Of a stretch of 64,000 bases of DNA, positions 8,017 to 17,713 are shown piece by piece. This stretch comes from Pseudarthrobacter chlorophenolicus A6 (GTDB taxonomy: Bacteria; Actinomycetota; Actinomycetes; Actinomycetales; Micrococcaceae): assembly GCF_000022025.1 (NCBI RefSeq), contig NC_011886.1:2893209-2957208 (forward strand), read 5' to 3'. Below the pieces are notes generated by a model. The model was given only the letters and a program-made list of their open reading frames with translations, did no database searches and had not been told where the DNA came from. Positions within the stretch are counted from its first letter, which is position 1; the number at the start of each line of letters is the position of its first letter. A program made the translations under genes and the position numbers.

Positions 8017-9756
8017 TCAGCGCAAGGGCACGATGTCTTCCACGCCCAGGCGGGCGGCGTCTGCGGATTCGTCATCCGGCTGTTCCTGGCTGAGCCGTTC
8101 GGCCTCAACCCGGGCAATGTAGTGCCGGACTTCATTTTCGCGCTGAGCGTCGCTCCAGCCGAGGACGTCACCCATCAGTTTAGCGACAACCGGAACAGCG
8201 GACACGCCGCGGTCCCACGCCTCGATGGAGATGCGCGTCCGCCGGGTCAGGACGTCGTGGACGTGCCGGGCACCTTCGTGGGTGGCTGCGTAGACCGCTT
8301 CGGCCTGCAGGTAGTCGTCCGCTCCCGGCAGGGGCTCGGCCAGTTCCGGATTCTCAGCAATCAGGGCAAGTACTTCCGGGGTCATGGAGCCGTAGCGGTT
8401 CAGCAGGTGCTCGATGCGGGCCACGTGGACGCCGCTTTCTTCGGCCGTCCGGTTGCGGCGGTTCCAGGCTGCCCGGAATCCGCTGGCGCCCAGCAGCGGG
8501 ATGGTCTCGGTGCAGCTCGGCGGCACCCGTTCGTCCATGGTGCGGGTGGCCTCGTCCACGGCGTCCTTGGCCATCACACGGTAAGTGGTCCATTTGCCGC
8601 CGGCCACTACCACCAACCCCGGCACGGGGTGGGCCACGACGTGCTCGCGGGAGAGCTTCGCGGTGGAGTCGTTCTCGCCGGCCAGCAGGGGCCGGAGCCC
8701 GGCGTACACGCCTTCAACGTCCTCACGGGTCAGCGGCCGCTTCAGGACCTTGTTGACGTGCTCGAGGATGTAGTCGATGTCCTTGCTGCTCGCAGCGGGG
8801 TGGGCCTTGTCCAGGTGCCAGTCCGTGTCAGTGGTGCCGATGATCCAGTGCCTGCCCCAGGGGATGACGAACAGCACGGATTTCTCGGTGCGCAGGATCA
8901 GTCCGACAGTGGACTGGAAGCGGTCCCTCGGCACCACCAGGTGGATGCCCTTGGACGCGCGGACCTTCAGCTGCCCGCGGTCCGTGACCATGGCCTGCGT
9001 TTCGTCGGTCCAGACGCCGGTGGCGTTGATGACCTGCTTGGCACGGACGTTGAACCGGGAGCCGTCCTCACGGTTTTCCACTTTGGCGCCCACCACCCGC
9101 TCGCCTTCGCGGAGGAAGTCCACCACCGCCATCCGGTTGACGGCATGGGCCCCGTAATGGGCAGCGGTGCGGACCAGGTTGGCAACGTACTTGGCGTCAT
9201 CCACCTGCCCGTCGTAGTAACGGATGGAGCCCACGAACGCGTCGTCCTTCAGGCTCGGCGCGGCCCGCAGGGTGCCGCGCCTGGACAGGTGCTTGTGGAA
9301 GGGGACGCCGCGGCTGTGGCCGCTGGAGACGGACATGGCGTCGTAGAGGGCGATGCCCGCTCCCACGTAGGGCCGTTCCACGAAGGGTTTGGTCAGCGGG
9401 TAGAGGAAGGGCACGGGCCGGGCCAGGTGGGGCGCCAGTTCGGAGAGCAGCAGCCCGCGTTCCTGCAGGGCCTCCTTGACCAGAGCGAAGTCCAGCATCT
9501 CCAAGTAGCGGAGGCCGCCGTGGATGAGCTTGGATGACCGGGAGGACGTTCCGGCTGCCCAGTCGCTGGCCTCAACGATGCCCACGCTCAGGCCGCGGGT
9601 GACGGCGTCCAGCGCGGCACCGGTTCCCACGATCCCGCCGCCAACAATCAGGATGTCCAGCTCCTGGCCGGGTTCGGTCGTGGCTCGCAGCCGCTGGATG
9701 GATGCTTCCCTGGCTTCCGGGCCCAGGGCCCCGCCGCCTGCAGGATCAGTCTTCAT
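8017..9756 (-). CDS. glpD: Aerobic glycerol-3-phosphate dehydrogenase
   Basis: Oxidises sn-glycerol 3-phosphate to dihydroxyacetone phosphate and passes electrons to quinone at the membrane. The 579-residue protein begins with the FAD-binding fold (LIVGGGIVGTG, about 37-46), continues with ASDWAAGTSSRSSKLIHGGLRY, typical of GlpD, and has the C-terminal DAO_C helical domain. The ATG at 9756 is preferred to the TTG seven codons upstream because GGAGG lies 6 nt before it. A 15-bp palindrome lies just upstream. No glpF or glpK is in the window. Confidence 0.96.
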   Translation of the reverse strand: MKTDPAGGGALGPEAREASIQRLRATTEPGQELDILIVGGGIVGTGAALDAVTRGLSVGIVEASDWAAGTSSRSSKLIHGGLRYLEMLDFALVKEALQERGLLLSELAPHLARPVPFLYPLTKPFVERPYVGAGIALYDAMSVSSGHSRGVPFHKHLSRRGTLRAAPSLKDDAFVGSIRYYDGQVDDAKYVANLVRTAAHYGAHAVNRMAVVDFLREGERVVGAKVENREDGSRFNVRAKQVINATGVWTDETQAMVTDRGQLKVRASKGIHLVVPRDRFQSTVGLILRTEKSVLFVIPWGRHWIIGTTDTDWHLDKAHPAASSKDIDYILEHVNKVLKRPLTREDVEGVYAGLRPLLAGENDSTAKLSREHVVAHPVPGLVVVAGGKWTTYRVMAKDAVDEATRTMDERVPPSCTETIPLLGASGFRAAWNRRNRTAEESGVHVARIEHLLNRYGSMTPEVLALIAENPELAEPLPGADDYLQAEAVYAATHEGARHVHDVLTRRTRISIEAWDRGVSAVPVVAKLMGDVLGWSDAQRENEVRHYIARVEAERLSQEQPDDESADAARLGVEDIVPLR

Positions 9757-9782
9757 TGAACGCCTCCAGTGCCTCAAGTGCC

Positions 9783-9797
9783 GGTAGTAGAACTACC
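9783..9797. promoter_or_regulatory. Palindrome upstream of glpD, candidate operator
   Basis: GGTAGT-aga-ACTACC, perfect 6-bp arms around 3 nt, 26 nt before the glpD ATG. Position suits a repressor site near +1; the regulator is unknown. Confidence 0.45.
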
Positions 9798-9819
9798 CTA
9801 CTTGCTTGGGGCACACTTG

Positions 9820-9847
9820 GGCAGGGCGTCCGCTGGGGCGCCCTGCC
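9820..9847 (-). terminator. Terminator of guaB3
   Basis: Perfect 9-bp GC-rich stem (9820-9828 with 9839-9847) and 10-nt loop, 13 nt after the guaB3 stop; no T-tract. Confidence 0.5.
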
Positions 9848-9860
9848 GGAGTGCGTGGCG

Positions 9861-10997
9861 TCAGTTTCCTTCGTAGGGGGAAACCACGACGTCGACCCGC
9901 TGGAATTCCTTCAGGTCCGAGTAGCCGGTGGTCGCCATGGAGCGGCGCAGCGCACCGATCAGGTTGGACGTTCCGTTGGTGTGGTGGCCGGGTCCGAAAA
10001 GGACTTCCTCCATGGGTCCAACGGTTCCCACGTTGGCCCGGTCCCCGCGCGGGAGTTCGAGGTGGTGGGCTTCCTGGCCCCAGTGCCAGCCCTTGCCCGG
10101 CGCTTCTTCGGCGCGGGCCAGCGCACTGCCCAGCATGACGGCGTCGGCGCCCATGGCGATGGCCTTGACCATATCGCCGGAGGTGCCCATGCCGCCGTCG
10201 GCAATGACGTGTACGTACCGGCCGCCGGACTCGTCCATGTAGTCGCGGCGGGCGGCGGCGACGTCGGAAATCGCCGACGCCATGGGCGCGTGGATGCCCA
10301 GCGCGCGGCGGGTGGTGGTGGTTGCCCCGCCGCCGAAGCCCACCAGGACACCTGCGGCGCCGGTGCGCATGAGGTGCAGGGCCGGAGTGTAGCCTGCGGC
10401 CCCGCCGACGATCACGGGGACATCGAGCTCGTAGATGAACTGCTTGAGGTTCAGCGGTTCGTGGTCCTTGGAGACGTGCTCGGCGGACACCGTGGTGCCG
10501 CGGATCACAAAGATGTCGACGCCGGCAGCCAAAACGGTCTTGTAGTGCTCCTGGGTGCGCTGCGGCGTGAGGGCGCCGGCAACGGTGACGCCGGCTTCAC
10601 GGATTTCGGCCAGGCGGGAGGTGATGAGTTCAGGCTGGATAGGGGCCTTGTAGAGCTCCTGCATCCGCCCGGTGACAGCGGGACTGTTGGTCTCGTCCTC
10701 CAGGGCACTGATCTCATCCAGGACCGCCTGCGGATCCTCGTACCGGGTCCAAAGGCCCTCGAGGTCGAGCACGCCCAGGCCGCCCAGCTTGCCGAGTGCA
10801 ATGGCGGTCTGCGGGGACATGGCTGAATCCATGGGGGCGGCGATGACCGGCATGCTGAACTGGTAGGCGTCGATCTGCCACGAGACCGAGACGTCCTTGG
10901 GGTCACGGGTGCGACGGTTGGGGACAACAGCTATGTCATCCAGGGAGTAGGCACGACGCCCACGCTTGCCACGGCCAATCTCGATCTCGTAAGTCAC
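9861..10997 (-). CDS. guaB3: GuaB3-family IMP dehydrogenase-related protein
   Basis: A 378-residue TIM-barrel protein of the IMPDH/GMP-reductase family, found in actinobacteria and cyanobacteria beside a true GuaB. It has the N-terminal SLDDIAVVPNRRTRDP and the AAPMDSAMSP motif, but lacks the two CBS domains. The stretch where IMPDH carries its catalytic Cys loop (GSICTTR) reads FVIRGTTVSAEHVS, with no Cys, so IMP dehydrogenase chemistry by the standard mechanism is doubtful. The GTG start follows TAACCT by 6 nt with no Shine-Dalgarno. True guaB lies 5 kb away at 15955-17466. Confidence 0.9.
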   Translation of the reverse strand: MTYEIEIGRGKRGRRAYSLDDIAVVPNRRTRDPKDVSVSWQIDAYQFSMPVIAAPMDSAMSPQTAIALGKLGGLGVLDLEGLWTRYEDPQAVLDEISALEDETNSPAVTGRMQELYKAPIQPELITSRLAEIREAGVTVAGALTPQRTQEHYKTVLAAGVDIFVIRGTTVSAEHVSKDHEPLNLKQFIYELDVPVIVGGAAGYTPALHLMRTGAAGVLVGFGGGATTTTRRALGIHAPMASAISDVAAARRDYMDESGGRYVHVIADGGMGTSGDMVKAIAMGADAVMLGSALARAEEAPGKGWHWGQEAHHLELPRGDRANVGTVGPMEEVLFGPGHHTNGTSNLIGALRRSMATTGYSDLKEFQRVDVVVSPYEGN

Positions 10998-11003
10998 TGC
11001 TCT

Positions 11004-11009
11004 AGGTTA
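11004..11009 (-). promoter_or_regulatory. -10 box of guaB3 (leaderless)
   Basis: TAACCT, 6 nt before the GTG of guaB3; the identical hexamer and spacing precede fhs. Confidence 0.6.
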
Positions 11010-11070
11010 TCCCAGCAGGTTCGGTGGCTCCGCCCGGCCCGGACCCCGCGCGGACAAACAGGAACCCCGG

Positions 11071-11088
11071 ATGGGCAGCGCTGCCCAT
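11071..11088. repeat. 18-bp perfect palindrome in divergent intergenic region
   Basis: ATGGGCAGC/GCTGCCCAT without spacer, in the 173-bp gap between guaB3 and the WXG100 gene. It could be a shared operator or an mRNA hairpin in the WXG100 leader. Confidence 0.5.
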
Positions 11089-11170
11089 GGCGGCATCGTG
11101 GACCAAGCACGTAGCCTAGGGCCGGGGGCTCGGTGAACGCTCCCGTGCCCAGCTTCCGAGGAGAACCACC

Positions 11171-12064
11171 ATGGCCCCTGGCCTCTATGGCGCCGACATC
11201 GAACAATTGCGGTCCTTGTCCAAATCCATGGACCGTTCCGGTTCACGCCTGATGGATACCGAACGCCAGATCACCAGCCTGGTATCGGCTATCGATTGGA
11301 AGGGAAACGACGGCGGCCGCTTCCGCCGTGAGTGGAGCGACACGTGGCGCCCCATGATGAAACAGACGTCGCAATCCCTTCTTGACGCCTCCAAGACCCT
11401 CCTCACGCAGGCTGATGAGCAGGAGAACGCCAGCACGGGCGGTTCGTCCGGTGGTCCCGGTGCGTCGGGTCCGGGCACCACGGGCCCGGCCGCGGCCGGG
11501 ACAAATCCCCTGGACGGTGTGCTCGGCGTCGCGGCGAGTCCTGGCTGGTGGGGCGCCAACGCCGCGGTGACCGGTGCGGGGCTGTATGCGGACAACCTGC
11601 TGGCCACCATGGCCAACGGCGGACTCCTCACGAAGCTCACCAACTGGCCCTGGCTCAGCGCCCAGTACGCCCAGGTTCCGGGAGTGGGCTATGTACGCGG
11701 AACACAGCTCCTCAACGGGACGTCCATGCTTGGCCGGCTTTCCGGTGGCCTGGGAATCGTCACCGGCGGGCTCCAGTTCGCACAGGGCCTTGAGAGCGGC
11801 AACACCGGGATGGCGATCGACGGCGGCATCTCCACGGTGCTCGCGGCGGGAAGCTTCATTCCGGGGGCCGGCCCGTTCTTCGCCGTGGCCGGGATCGCGT
11901 GGGGCGGCATGGGACTGCTTGCCTCGCACCTGGGCTATGGATCGGCTTCCGAGATGGTGGCAGACGCCGCCAAAAAGACCGCGGATGCGGTGGCCGACGT
12001 CGCGAAGAATACCGTCGATGCCGTGGCCGACGGCGCCAAGAAAGTGTGGGGCTGGCTGACCTGA
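11171..12064 (+). CDS. WXG100-type N-terminal domain fused to hydrophobic and 11-mer repeat C-terminus
   Basis: A 297-residue protein. Residues 1-87 look like a WXG100 helical hairpin with Trp43-Lys-Gly45 in the turn (IDWKGNDGGRF). Then come a Gly/Ser/Pro linker (88-112), a Gly-rich middle, a hydrophobic segment (218-252) likely to enter or cross the membrane, and an amphipathic end (265-290) of 11-residue units DAAKKTADAVA / DVAKNTVDAVA / DGAKKVWGW, resembling LEA-type repeats. GAGGAGA lies 8 nt before the ATG. WXG100 domains mark type VII (ESX) secretion substrates; whether this one is exported is inferred. It leads a four-gene unit; no EccC-type ATPase is in the window. Confidence 0.75.
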   Translation: MAPGLYGADIEQLRSLSKSMDRSGSRLMDTERQITSLVSAIDWKGNDGGRFRREWSDTWRPMMKQTSQSLLDASKTLLTQADEQENASTGGSSGGPGASGPGTTGPAAAGTNPLDGVLGVAASPGWWGANAAVTGAGLYADNLLATMANGGLLTKLTNWPWLSAQYAQVPGVGYVRGTQLLNGTSMLGRLSGGLGIVTGGLQFAQGLESGNTGMAIDGGISTVLAAGSFIPGAGPFFAVAGIAWGGMGLLASHLGYGSASEMVADAAKKTADAVADVAKNTVDAVADGAKKVWGWLT

Positions 12065-12116
12065 CACCCGGCTTCCCTAGAATAAGTACCGAGACCCGTC
12101 GAACCCTAAGGCTGCT

Positions 12117-12749
12117 GTGACCACTCAAGAAGACGCACCCCTGCCCATCACCGAACACGAACTCATCGCGCTGATCGCCCTGGCGGGAACCAAGGGTGCG
12201 CTCAAGTGCCAAACCCTCTTCAGGCTCGACCACGCCGCAGGCGCACCGCTTGAACAGGCAGGCGTTGCCACCCTCCTGGAACGCGGGCTCATGACCATCG
12301 AGGGCGAGGGCCTGGTGCCGGCCGGTCCTGCAACGAGTGTTGCCGGCGTCCTGGCGGACTCCGATGCCTGGCTGGAGGTTGCCCTGGTCACCCCCAAGGC
12401 AGAGCACGTGTATTTCCTTTTCGGTTCGGAAAACGGGGCTTTGGTCCTCAGCCTCAGCAAATATGGCGTGCACGAGCTGCGGCCCCTGACCAATGCCGAC
12501 GGAATGTTCACTACCGCGGTGGAAATGGTGACGTTCTACCTTGGGACCGCGCCGGACGGCCGCCCCGCGGCTGGGACGGTCCGCAGGCATCTTGCGGACG
12601 GCACCTTCCACGCCGTGCACGTCAAGGCTGAGGCCGACGGTTCCCTGGAGATCGTCACCGGGGACGATGCCACCCCCTCCCCCGCGCCGCTGCAATCGCA
12701 GGACCTTGAAGACCGGCTGCGCCAGGGGCTGGGCCTGCTGCCGGCATGA
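12117..12749 (+). CDS. Uncharacterised 210-residue protein in the WXG100 unit
   Basis: Not recognised. The sequence suggests a compact cytoplasmic alpha/beta protein without signal peptide or membrane segment: a helical N-terminal part (ELIALIALAGTKGALK), alternating strands such as WLEVALVTPKAEHVYFLFG, and a Pro/Ser-rich region before a C-terminal helix. It starts at GTG with AAGG about 5 nt upstream, 52 nt after the WXG100 gene, and its stop overlaps the next ATG by 4 nt. In type VII loci the gene after the substrate sometimes encodes an EspG-like chaperone of similar character; that is a suggestion from context, not a detected homology. Confidence 0.7.
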   Translation: MTTQEDAPLPITEHELIALIALAGTKGALKCQTLFRLDHAAGAPLEQAGVATLLERGLMTIEGEGLVPAGPATSVAGVLADSDAWLEVALVTPKAEHVYFLFGSENGALVLSLSKYGVHELRPLTNADGMFTTAVEMVTFYLGTAPDGRPAAGTVRRHLADGTFHAVHVKAEADGSLEIVTGDDATPSPAPLQSQDLEDRLRQGLGLLPA

Positions 12750-13387
12750 CACATCACCGTCCTTTCCCGGCCGGCGCGCCGGTGCACCCGCTCGATCACT
12801 GGCTGTCCCCCGAGCTGGCCAGGGTCAGCCCGCCGAATGCTCCGTCCAGGCTCCGGCAGCTGGCGGACGCCCAGGGCACCATGGCTGCCGGCTGGAGCAG
12901 CGCGATCGCGGGCGGCCCCGTCCTGGTCCTGGCTGGGGCGTTCTTCTCCGCTGTGTCAGGAAATCCCGCTGCGGTGCTTGTCCTCGGTCCGCTGGGGGCA
13001 GCGCTCATGCTGCTGGGTGTGGTGTCGTGGAAGCGCGTGCGTGCCTCCCTGCCGAATACGGACAGGACCCTCATCAGCCGTGGCCCGGGGTCTGCGCGCG
13101 GCGGCATCGTCATGGTCGCCGTACTGGCGGTCGCCCTGGGTGGGATTTTGGCCCTGTACCTGCCTTCGGCGGCGGCCAAAGGCACAGCCACAACACTGGT
13201 GGGTGCCTTCGTGCTGATCCTGGCCCTCCTGGTTGCGTGCATCGTGGTCCCGTCAACGGTCTTGGGCCGGGCACGGCAGTCCTTCCGGTTGCGGGTGCAG
13301 GCCAACCCCGGCCTTCGCCGGGCCGTGGAAGAGGATCTGGCCGTGTGGCGGGATCCCCACGGCAATGCGGGCTACGGCCCGCTCTGA
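12746..13387 (+). CDS. Four-helix integral membrane protein in the WXG100 unit
   Basis: A 213-residue protein with a cytoplasmic-looking N-terminus (about 45 residues) and four hydrophobic segments: AIAGGPVLVLAGAFFSAV, AAVLVLGPLGAALMLLGVV, GGIVMVAVLAVALGGILAL and TLVGAFVLILALLVACIVV. The C-terminal tail is charged. The ATG overlaps the preceding stop (ATGA), implying coupled translation and probably balanced amounts of the two proteins. The family is not recognised; a partner or membrane anchor for the unit is the simplest guess. Confidence 0.75.
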   Translation: MTHHRPFPAGAPVHPLDHWLSPELARVSPPNAPSRLRQLADAQGTMAAGWSSAIAGGPVLVLAGAFFSAVSGNPAAVLVLGPLGAALMLLGVVSWKRVRASLPNTDRTLISRGPGSARGGIVMVAVLAVALGGILALYLPSAAAKGTATTLVGAFVLILALLVACIVVPSTVLGRARQSFRLRVQANPGLRRAVEEDLAVWRDPHGNAGYGPL

Positions 13388-13404
13388 CGCGGAACGGTGG
13401 TGTG

Positions 13405-14010
13405 ATGGGCGCTCCCTGGGCCTTTGACGGGCATATCGCGGGCATTGGCACCGCATCAGGCCTGCGCGCGGTGATCGGCATCTGGCAGCAGTCTCCGTTC
13501 GGAACGTTTTCCGACGTCATGGTCCAGCAGCCCTCAGGGCACAGGCTGCTGTTGGCACCCACCGAAGCCATCGCGGAGTTCATCTCCGCCACATACTGCT
13601 TTGACGAGGTGCAGGTGGTTGACGTCCGCGCAGACCTGGCGGACCGCTCGTTGTCGGTCGACGCCGGCCCGCTGGCAGTCCGGGCGGTCACCGGGGGCAG
13701 GACACCCTTGGGTTATGCCCTGGCGGTGCTGCCCCGCCGGCTGGCTGTGCATCCCCGCTGGCTCAGCATTGTCAGCCCCCTTGCGTCTTTGGTTGCTCCG
13801 GGCGCCCGTACCTCCGGAACAGCCGGCAGCGGCAGGCTGGAGTACTACGGGGTGAGCGACCTCCACCAGGTCAGCTCCGCCGTCGTCAGCTGGGATGGGG
13901 CCGACGCCGGTGCTCTCGCTCCGGTGGTGCCGCCTGTGACCTTCGGATTCAGCAGCGTGCCGCCCCGCCCCAGCCTCGCCCGCGTACGCACCACCGTGAC
14001 TGAAGGCTAG
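13405..14010 (+). CDS. Uncharacterised conserved-looking protein, last gene of the WXG100 unit
   Basis: A 201-residue protein starting MGAPWAFDGHIAGIGT, with no signal peptide or clear membrane helix. It contains VMVQQPSGHRLLLAPTEAIAEFI and YCFDEVQVVDVRADL, suggesting a mixed alpha/beta fold. The ATG lies 17 nt after the membrane protein gene, with GGAAC about 10 nt upstream; GTG one codon earlier is possible. Its stop TAG shares the palindrome CTAG with the stop of the convergent ABC exporter gene. I know similar sequences only as hypothetical proteins. Confidence 0.7.
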   Translation: MGAPWAFDGHIAGIGTASGLRAVIGIWQQSPFGTFSDVMVQQPSGHRLLLAPTEAIAEFISATYCFDEVQVVDVRADLADRSLSVDAGPLAVRAVTGGRTPLGYALAVLPRRLAVHPRWLSIVSPLASLVAPGARTSGTAGSGRLEYYGVSDLHQVSSAVVSWDGADAGALAPVVPPVTFGFSSVPPRPSLARVRTTVTEG

Positions 14011-15866
14011 GCGCCCGTGGAGTCCTCAACGGTGAGCTGCGATTCGAACATCCGGAAGTAGCGGCCGCGGAGGGCCACCAGTTCCTTGTGGGTTCCCTGC
14101 TCCACCACCTGCCCGTCCTCCAGCATGTAGACCACGTCCGCCTTCTCGATAGTGGCGAGCCGGTGGCTGATGGCAATGATGGTGCTGCTGCGATCCGCGA
14201 AAAGCCTGGTGAAGATCCGGTGCTCGGCAAGGGCATCGATGGCCGACGTTGGTTCGTCCATCACCATGAAAGCTGCGTCACGGTAGAAGTTGCGGGCCAT
14301 GGCCAGCCGCTGCCATTGGCCTCCGGACAGGCCGCTCCCCTTACGGCCGCGCGGGTCCTCCATCCAGTTGCTGACATGGTTCTCCAGGCCGTTGGGAAGC
14401 TTGTTGATGAAGTCCAGCGCCTCCGCGTCTGCCGCCGAGCGGCGGATCCTGGCGTCGTCCCGGGGACTCTGCACATCCCCGAAGTAGATGTTCTCCGCGG
14501 CGGTAGCGAACTCGTACTTGAGGAACTCCTGGCTGAGCACCGCCAGGTGCCGGTGCCATGACGTGACGTCCACCGCGGCGAGGTCGACGCCGTCGAGCAT
14601 CACCTGCCCGGAATCCGGACGGTAGAGGCCGGCGAGGATGCGGATCAGCGTCGACTTGCCGGCGCCGTTCTCCCCCACGATGGCGATGTGCTGGCCCTCC
14701 CTGATGGTCATGCTGATGCCGCGGATCACCTCCACCTCGCTGCCCGTATAGGTGAAGCGGATGTCCCGGAGTTCCACCTCGCGGGGAGCGGCCGTCAGCG
14801 GCGGGGCGTGCCCGGAGTGCACGGGCAGGTCCATGAACAGTTCGTAGTCCTTCAGGTTGGCAAGGTCTTCATCGATGGAGCTGAGCGAGGAGACAAGGTT
14901 GTTGGCCGTGGACAGGGCCCGGCTGACGATCTGCTGCACGTAGAGGAACTGGCCCACGGGCTGGGCATGCGCAATGATCTGGCCTACCACCCAGATCAGC
15001 GACACCACCTCCGCACCGTATTGGAGGGCGTCGGCGGCCAGTTGGCGGGGAATGTAGCGCCGCTGGTAATCGAGCCGGCGCCGCTCGTCCGCGTCCCTCA
15101 GCCGGGACCTCAGGTCCATCAGGAAGCCGACGACGCCGTAGAGCCGCATCTCGGCAATGTGCTGGGGGCGGAGGAGGTTGGTCTCAATCATCCGCCGCTG
15201 CCGCCGGGAATCCACCTGGGTGTTCCAGTGCGCTATCTGTTCACGGGACAGCTTGAACTGCAGGTAGACACTGGGGATGATGGCCACCAGGACGATCACG
15301 GCGATCCACCAGCTGACCAGCAGCAGTGCCCCCACCGCCAGGATGACGGAGACCAGCTGCGTGAAGATCGCCGCGATGCGGTCCAGGACCCGGGCGTAGG
15401 AATCCGAGAAGCGCTTGGCCCGGTCGTAGAGATCGACCGTTTCCTTGTCGTCGTAGCGCCAGAACTCCAGCGCCAGGAACCGTTCGTACATCTGGTCACC
15501 TACGATGGCGCCCACCTTGAAACTCATGAGCTGCTGGATGTAGCGGTCCACACTGGTGAAGGCACCCCAGAACAGTCCGAGCACCGCAGTGATGACCACG
15601 TAGACGATGGCCATCTGTCCCGCGCCGGCGTCGCCCGCGTACGCCGCCGCCAGGGCTGTGGTGGTGAGGGCCGCGAAATAGGTGGTGACGAGCGGGAGGA
15701 CAGCGGAGATGAGTGAGCCAAGCACCTTCATGACCACGGCCCCTGGGGACGCCCGGAAGCTCACCCTCAGGACCTGGGCCACCGCGCGGGCATACGGCCG
15801 CAGGGCCAGCCTGCGTGCGGGCTCGCGTTTGGGGCTTAGTTCGGCCGGATGGCGCGGTTGGGACAT
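14007..15866 (-). CDS. ABC exporter half-transporter (permease-ATPase fusion)
   Basis: A 619-residue protein with an N-terminal transmembrane domain of about six helices (residues 50-340) and a C-terminal nucleotide-binding domain showing Walker A GENGAGKST, signature LSGGQWQR, Walker B FMVMDEPTSAID and the switch His in ISHRLATIEKAD. The Trp in the signature is unusual. Such half-transporters dimerise and export lipids, peptides or drugs; the substrate cannot be read here. The ATG is preceded by TAGGCT and a 6-nt spacer with no Shine-Dalgarno. It is monocistronic: guaB ends 88 nt upstream behind a strong terminator. Confidence 0.93.
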   Translation of the reverse strand: MSQPRHPAELSPKREPARRLALRPYARAVAQVLRVSFRASPGAVVMKVLGSLISAVLPLVTTYFAALTTTALAAAYAGDAGAGQMAIVYVVITAVLGLFWGAFTSVDRYIQQLMSFKVGAIVGDQMYERFLALEFWRYDDKETVDLYDRAKRFSDSYARVLDRIAAIFTQLVSVILAVGALLLVSWWIAVIVLVAIIPSVYLQFKLSREQIAHWNTQVDSRRQRRMIETNLLRPQHIAEMRLYGVVGFLMDLRSRLRDADERRRLDYQRRYIPRQLAADALQYGAEVVSLIWVVGQIIAHAQPVGQFLYVQQIVSRALSTANNLVSSLSSIDEDLANLKDYELFMDLPVHSGHAPPLTAAPREVELRDIRFTYTGSEVEVIRGISMTIREGQHIAIVGENGAGKSTLIRILAGLYRPDSGQVMLDGVDLAAVDVTSWHRHLAVLSQEFLKYEFATAAENIYFGDVQSPRDDARIRRSAADAEALDFINKLPNGLENHVSNWMEDPRGRKGSGLSGGQWQRLAMARNFYRDAAFMVMDEPTSAIDALAEHRIFTRLFADRSSTIIAISHRLATIEKADVVYMLEDGQVVEQGTHKELVALRGRYFRMFESQLTVEDSTGA

Positions 15867-15872
15867 GCCATC

Positions 15873-15878
15873 AGCCTA
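15873..15878 (-). promoter_or_regulatory. -10 box of the ABC exporter (leaderless)
   Basis: TAGGCT, 6 nt before the ATG. Confidence 0.55.
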
Positions 15879-15908
15879 TTACCGCCGGAAGCAAGGACAT
15901 TCAGGGCC

Positions 15909-15946
15909 AAAAAAGATGGGATGGGCAGGGCGCCCATCCCATCTTT
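15909..15946 (-). terminator. Intrinsic terminator of guaB
   Basis: Perfect 15-bp stem (15912-15926 with 15932-15946), 5-nt loop, followed on the minus strand by a run of six T; starts 8 nt after the guaB stop. Confidence 0.9.
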
Positions 15947-15954
15947 CCCTGATG

Positions 15955-17713
<1,759 letters not shown>

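Noticed and set aside
6388..9537. A 1049-codon open frame on the plus strand over SURF1, EIIA and glpD
   Set aside because: It is the antisense shadow of well-identified minus-strand genes, with low-complexity Gly/Val/Arg composition and no family resemblance.
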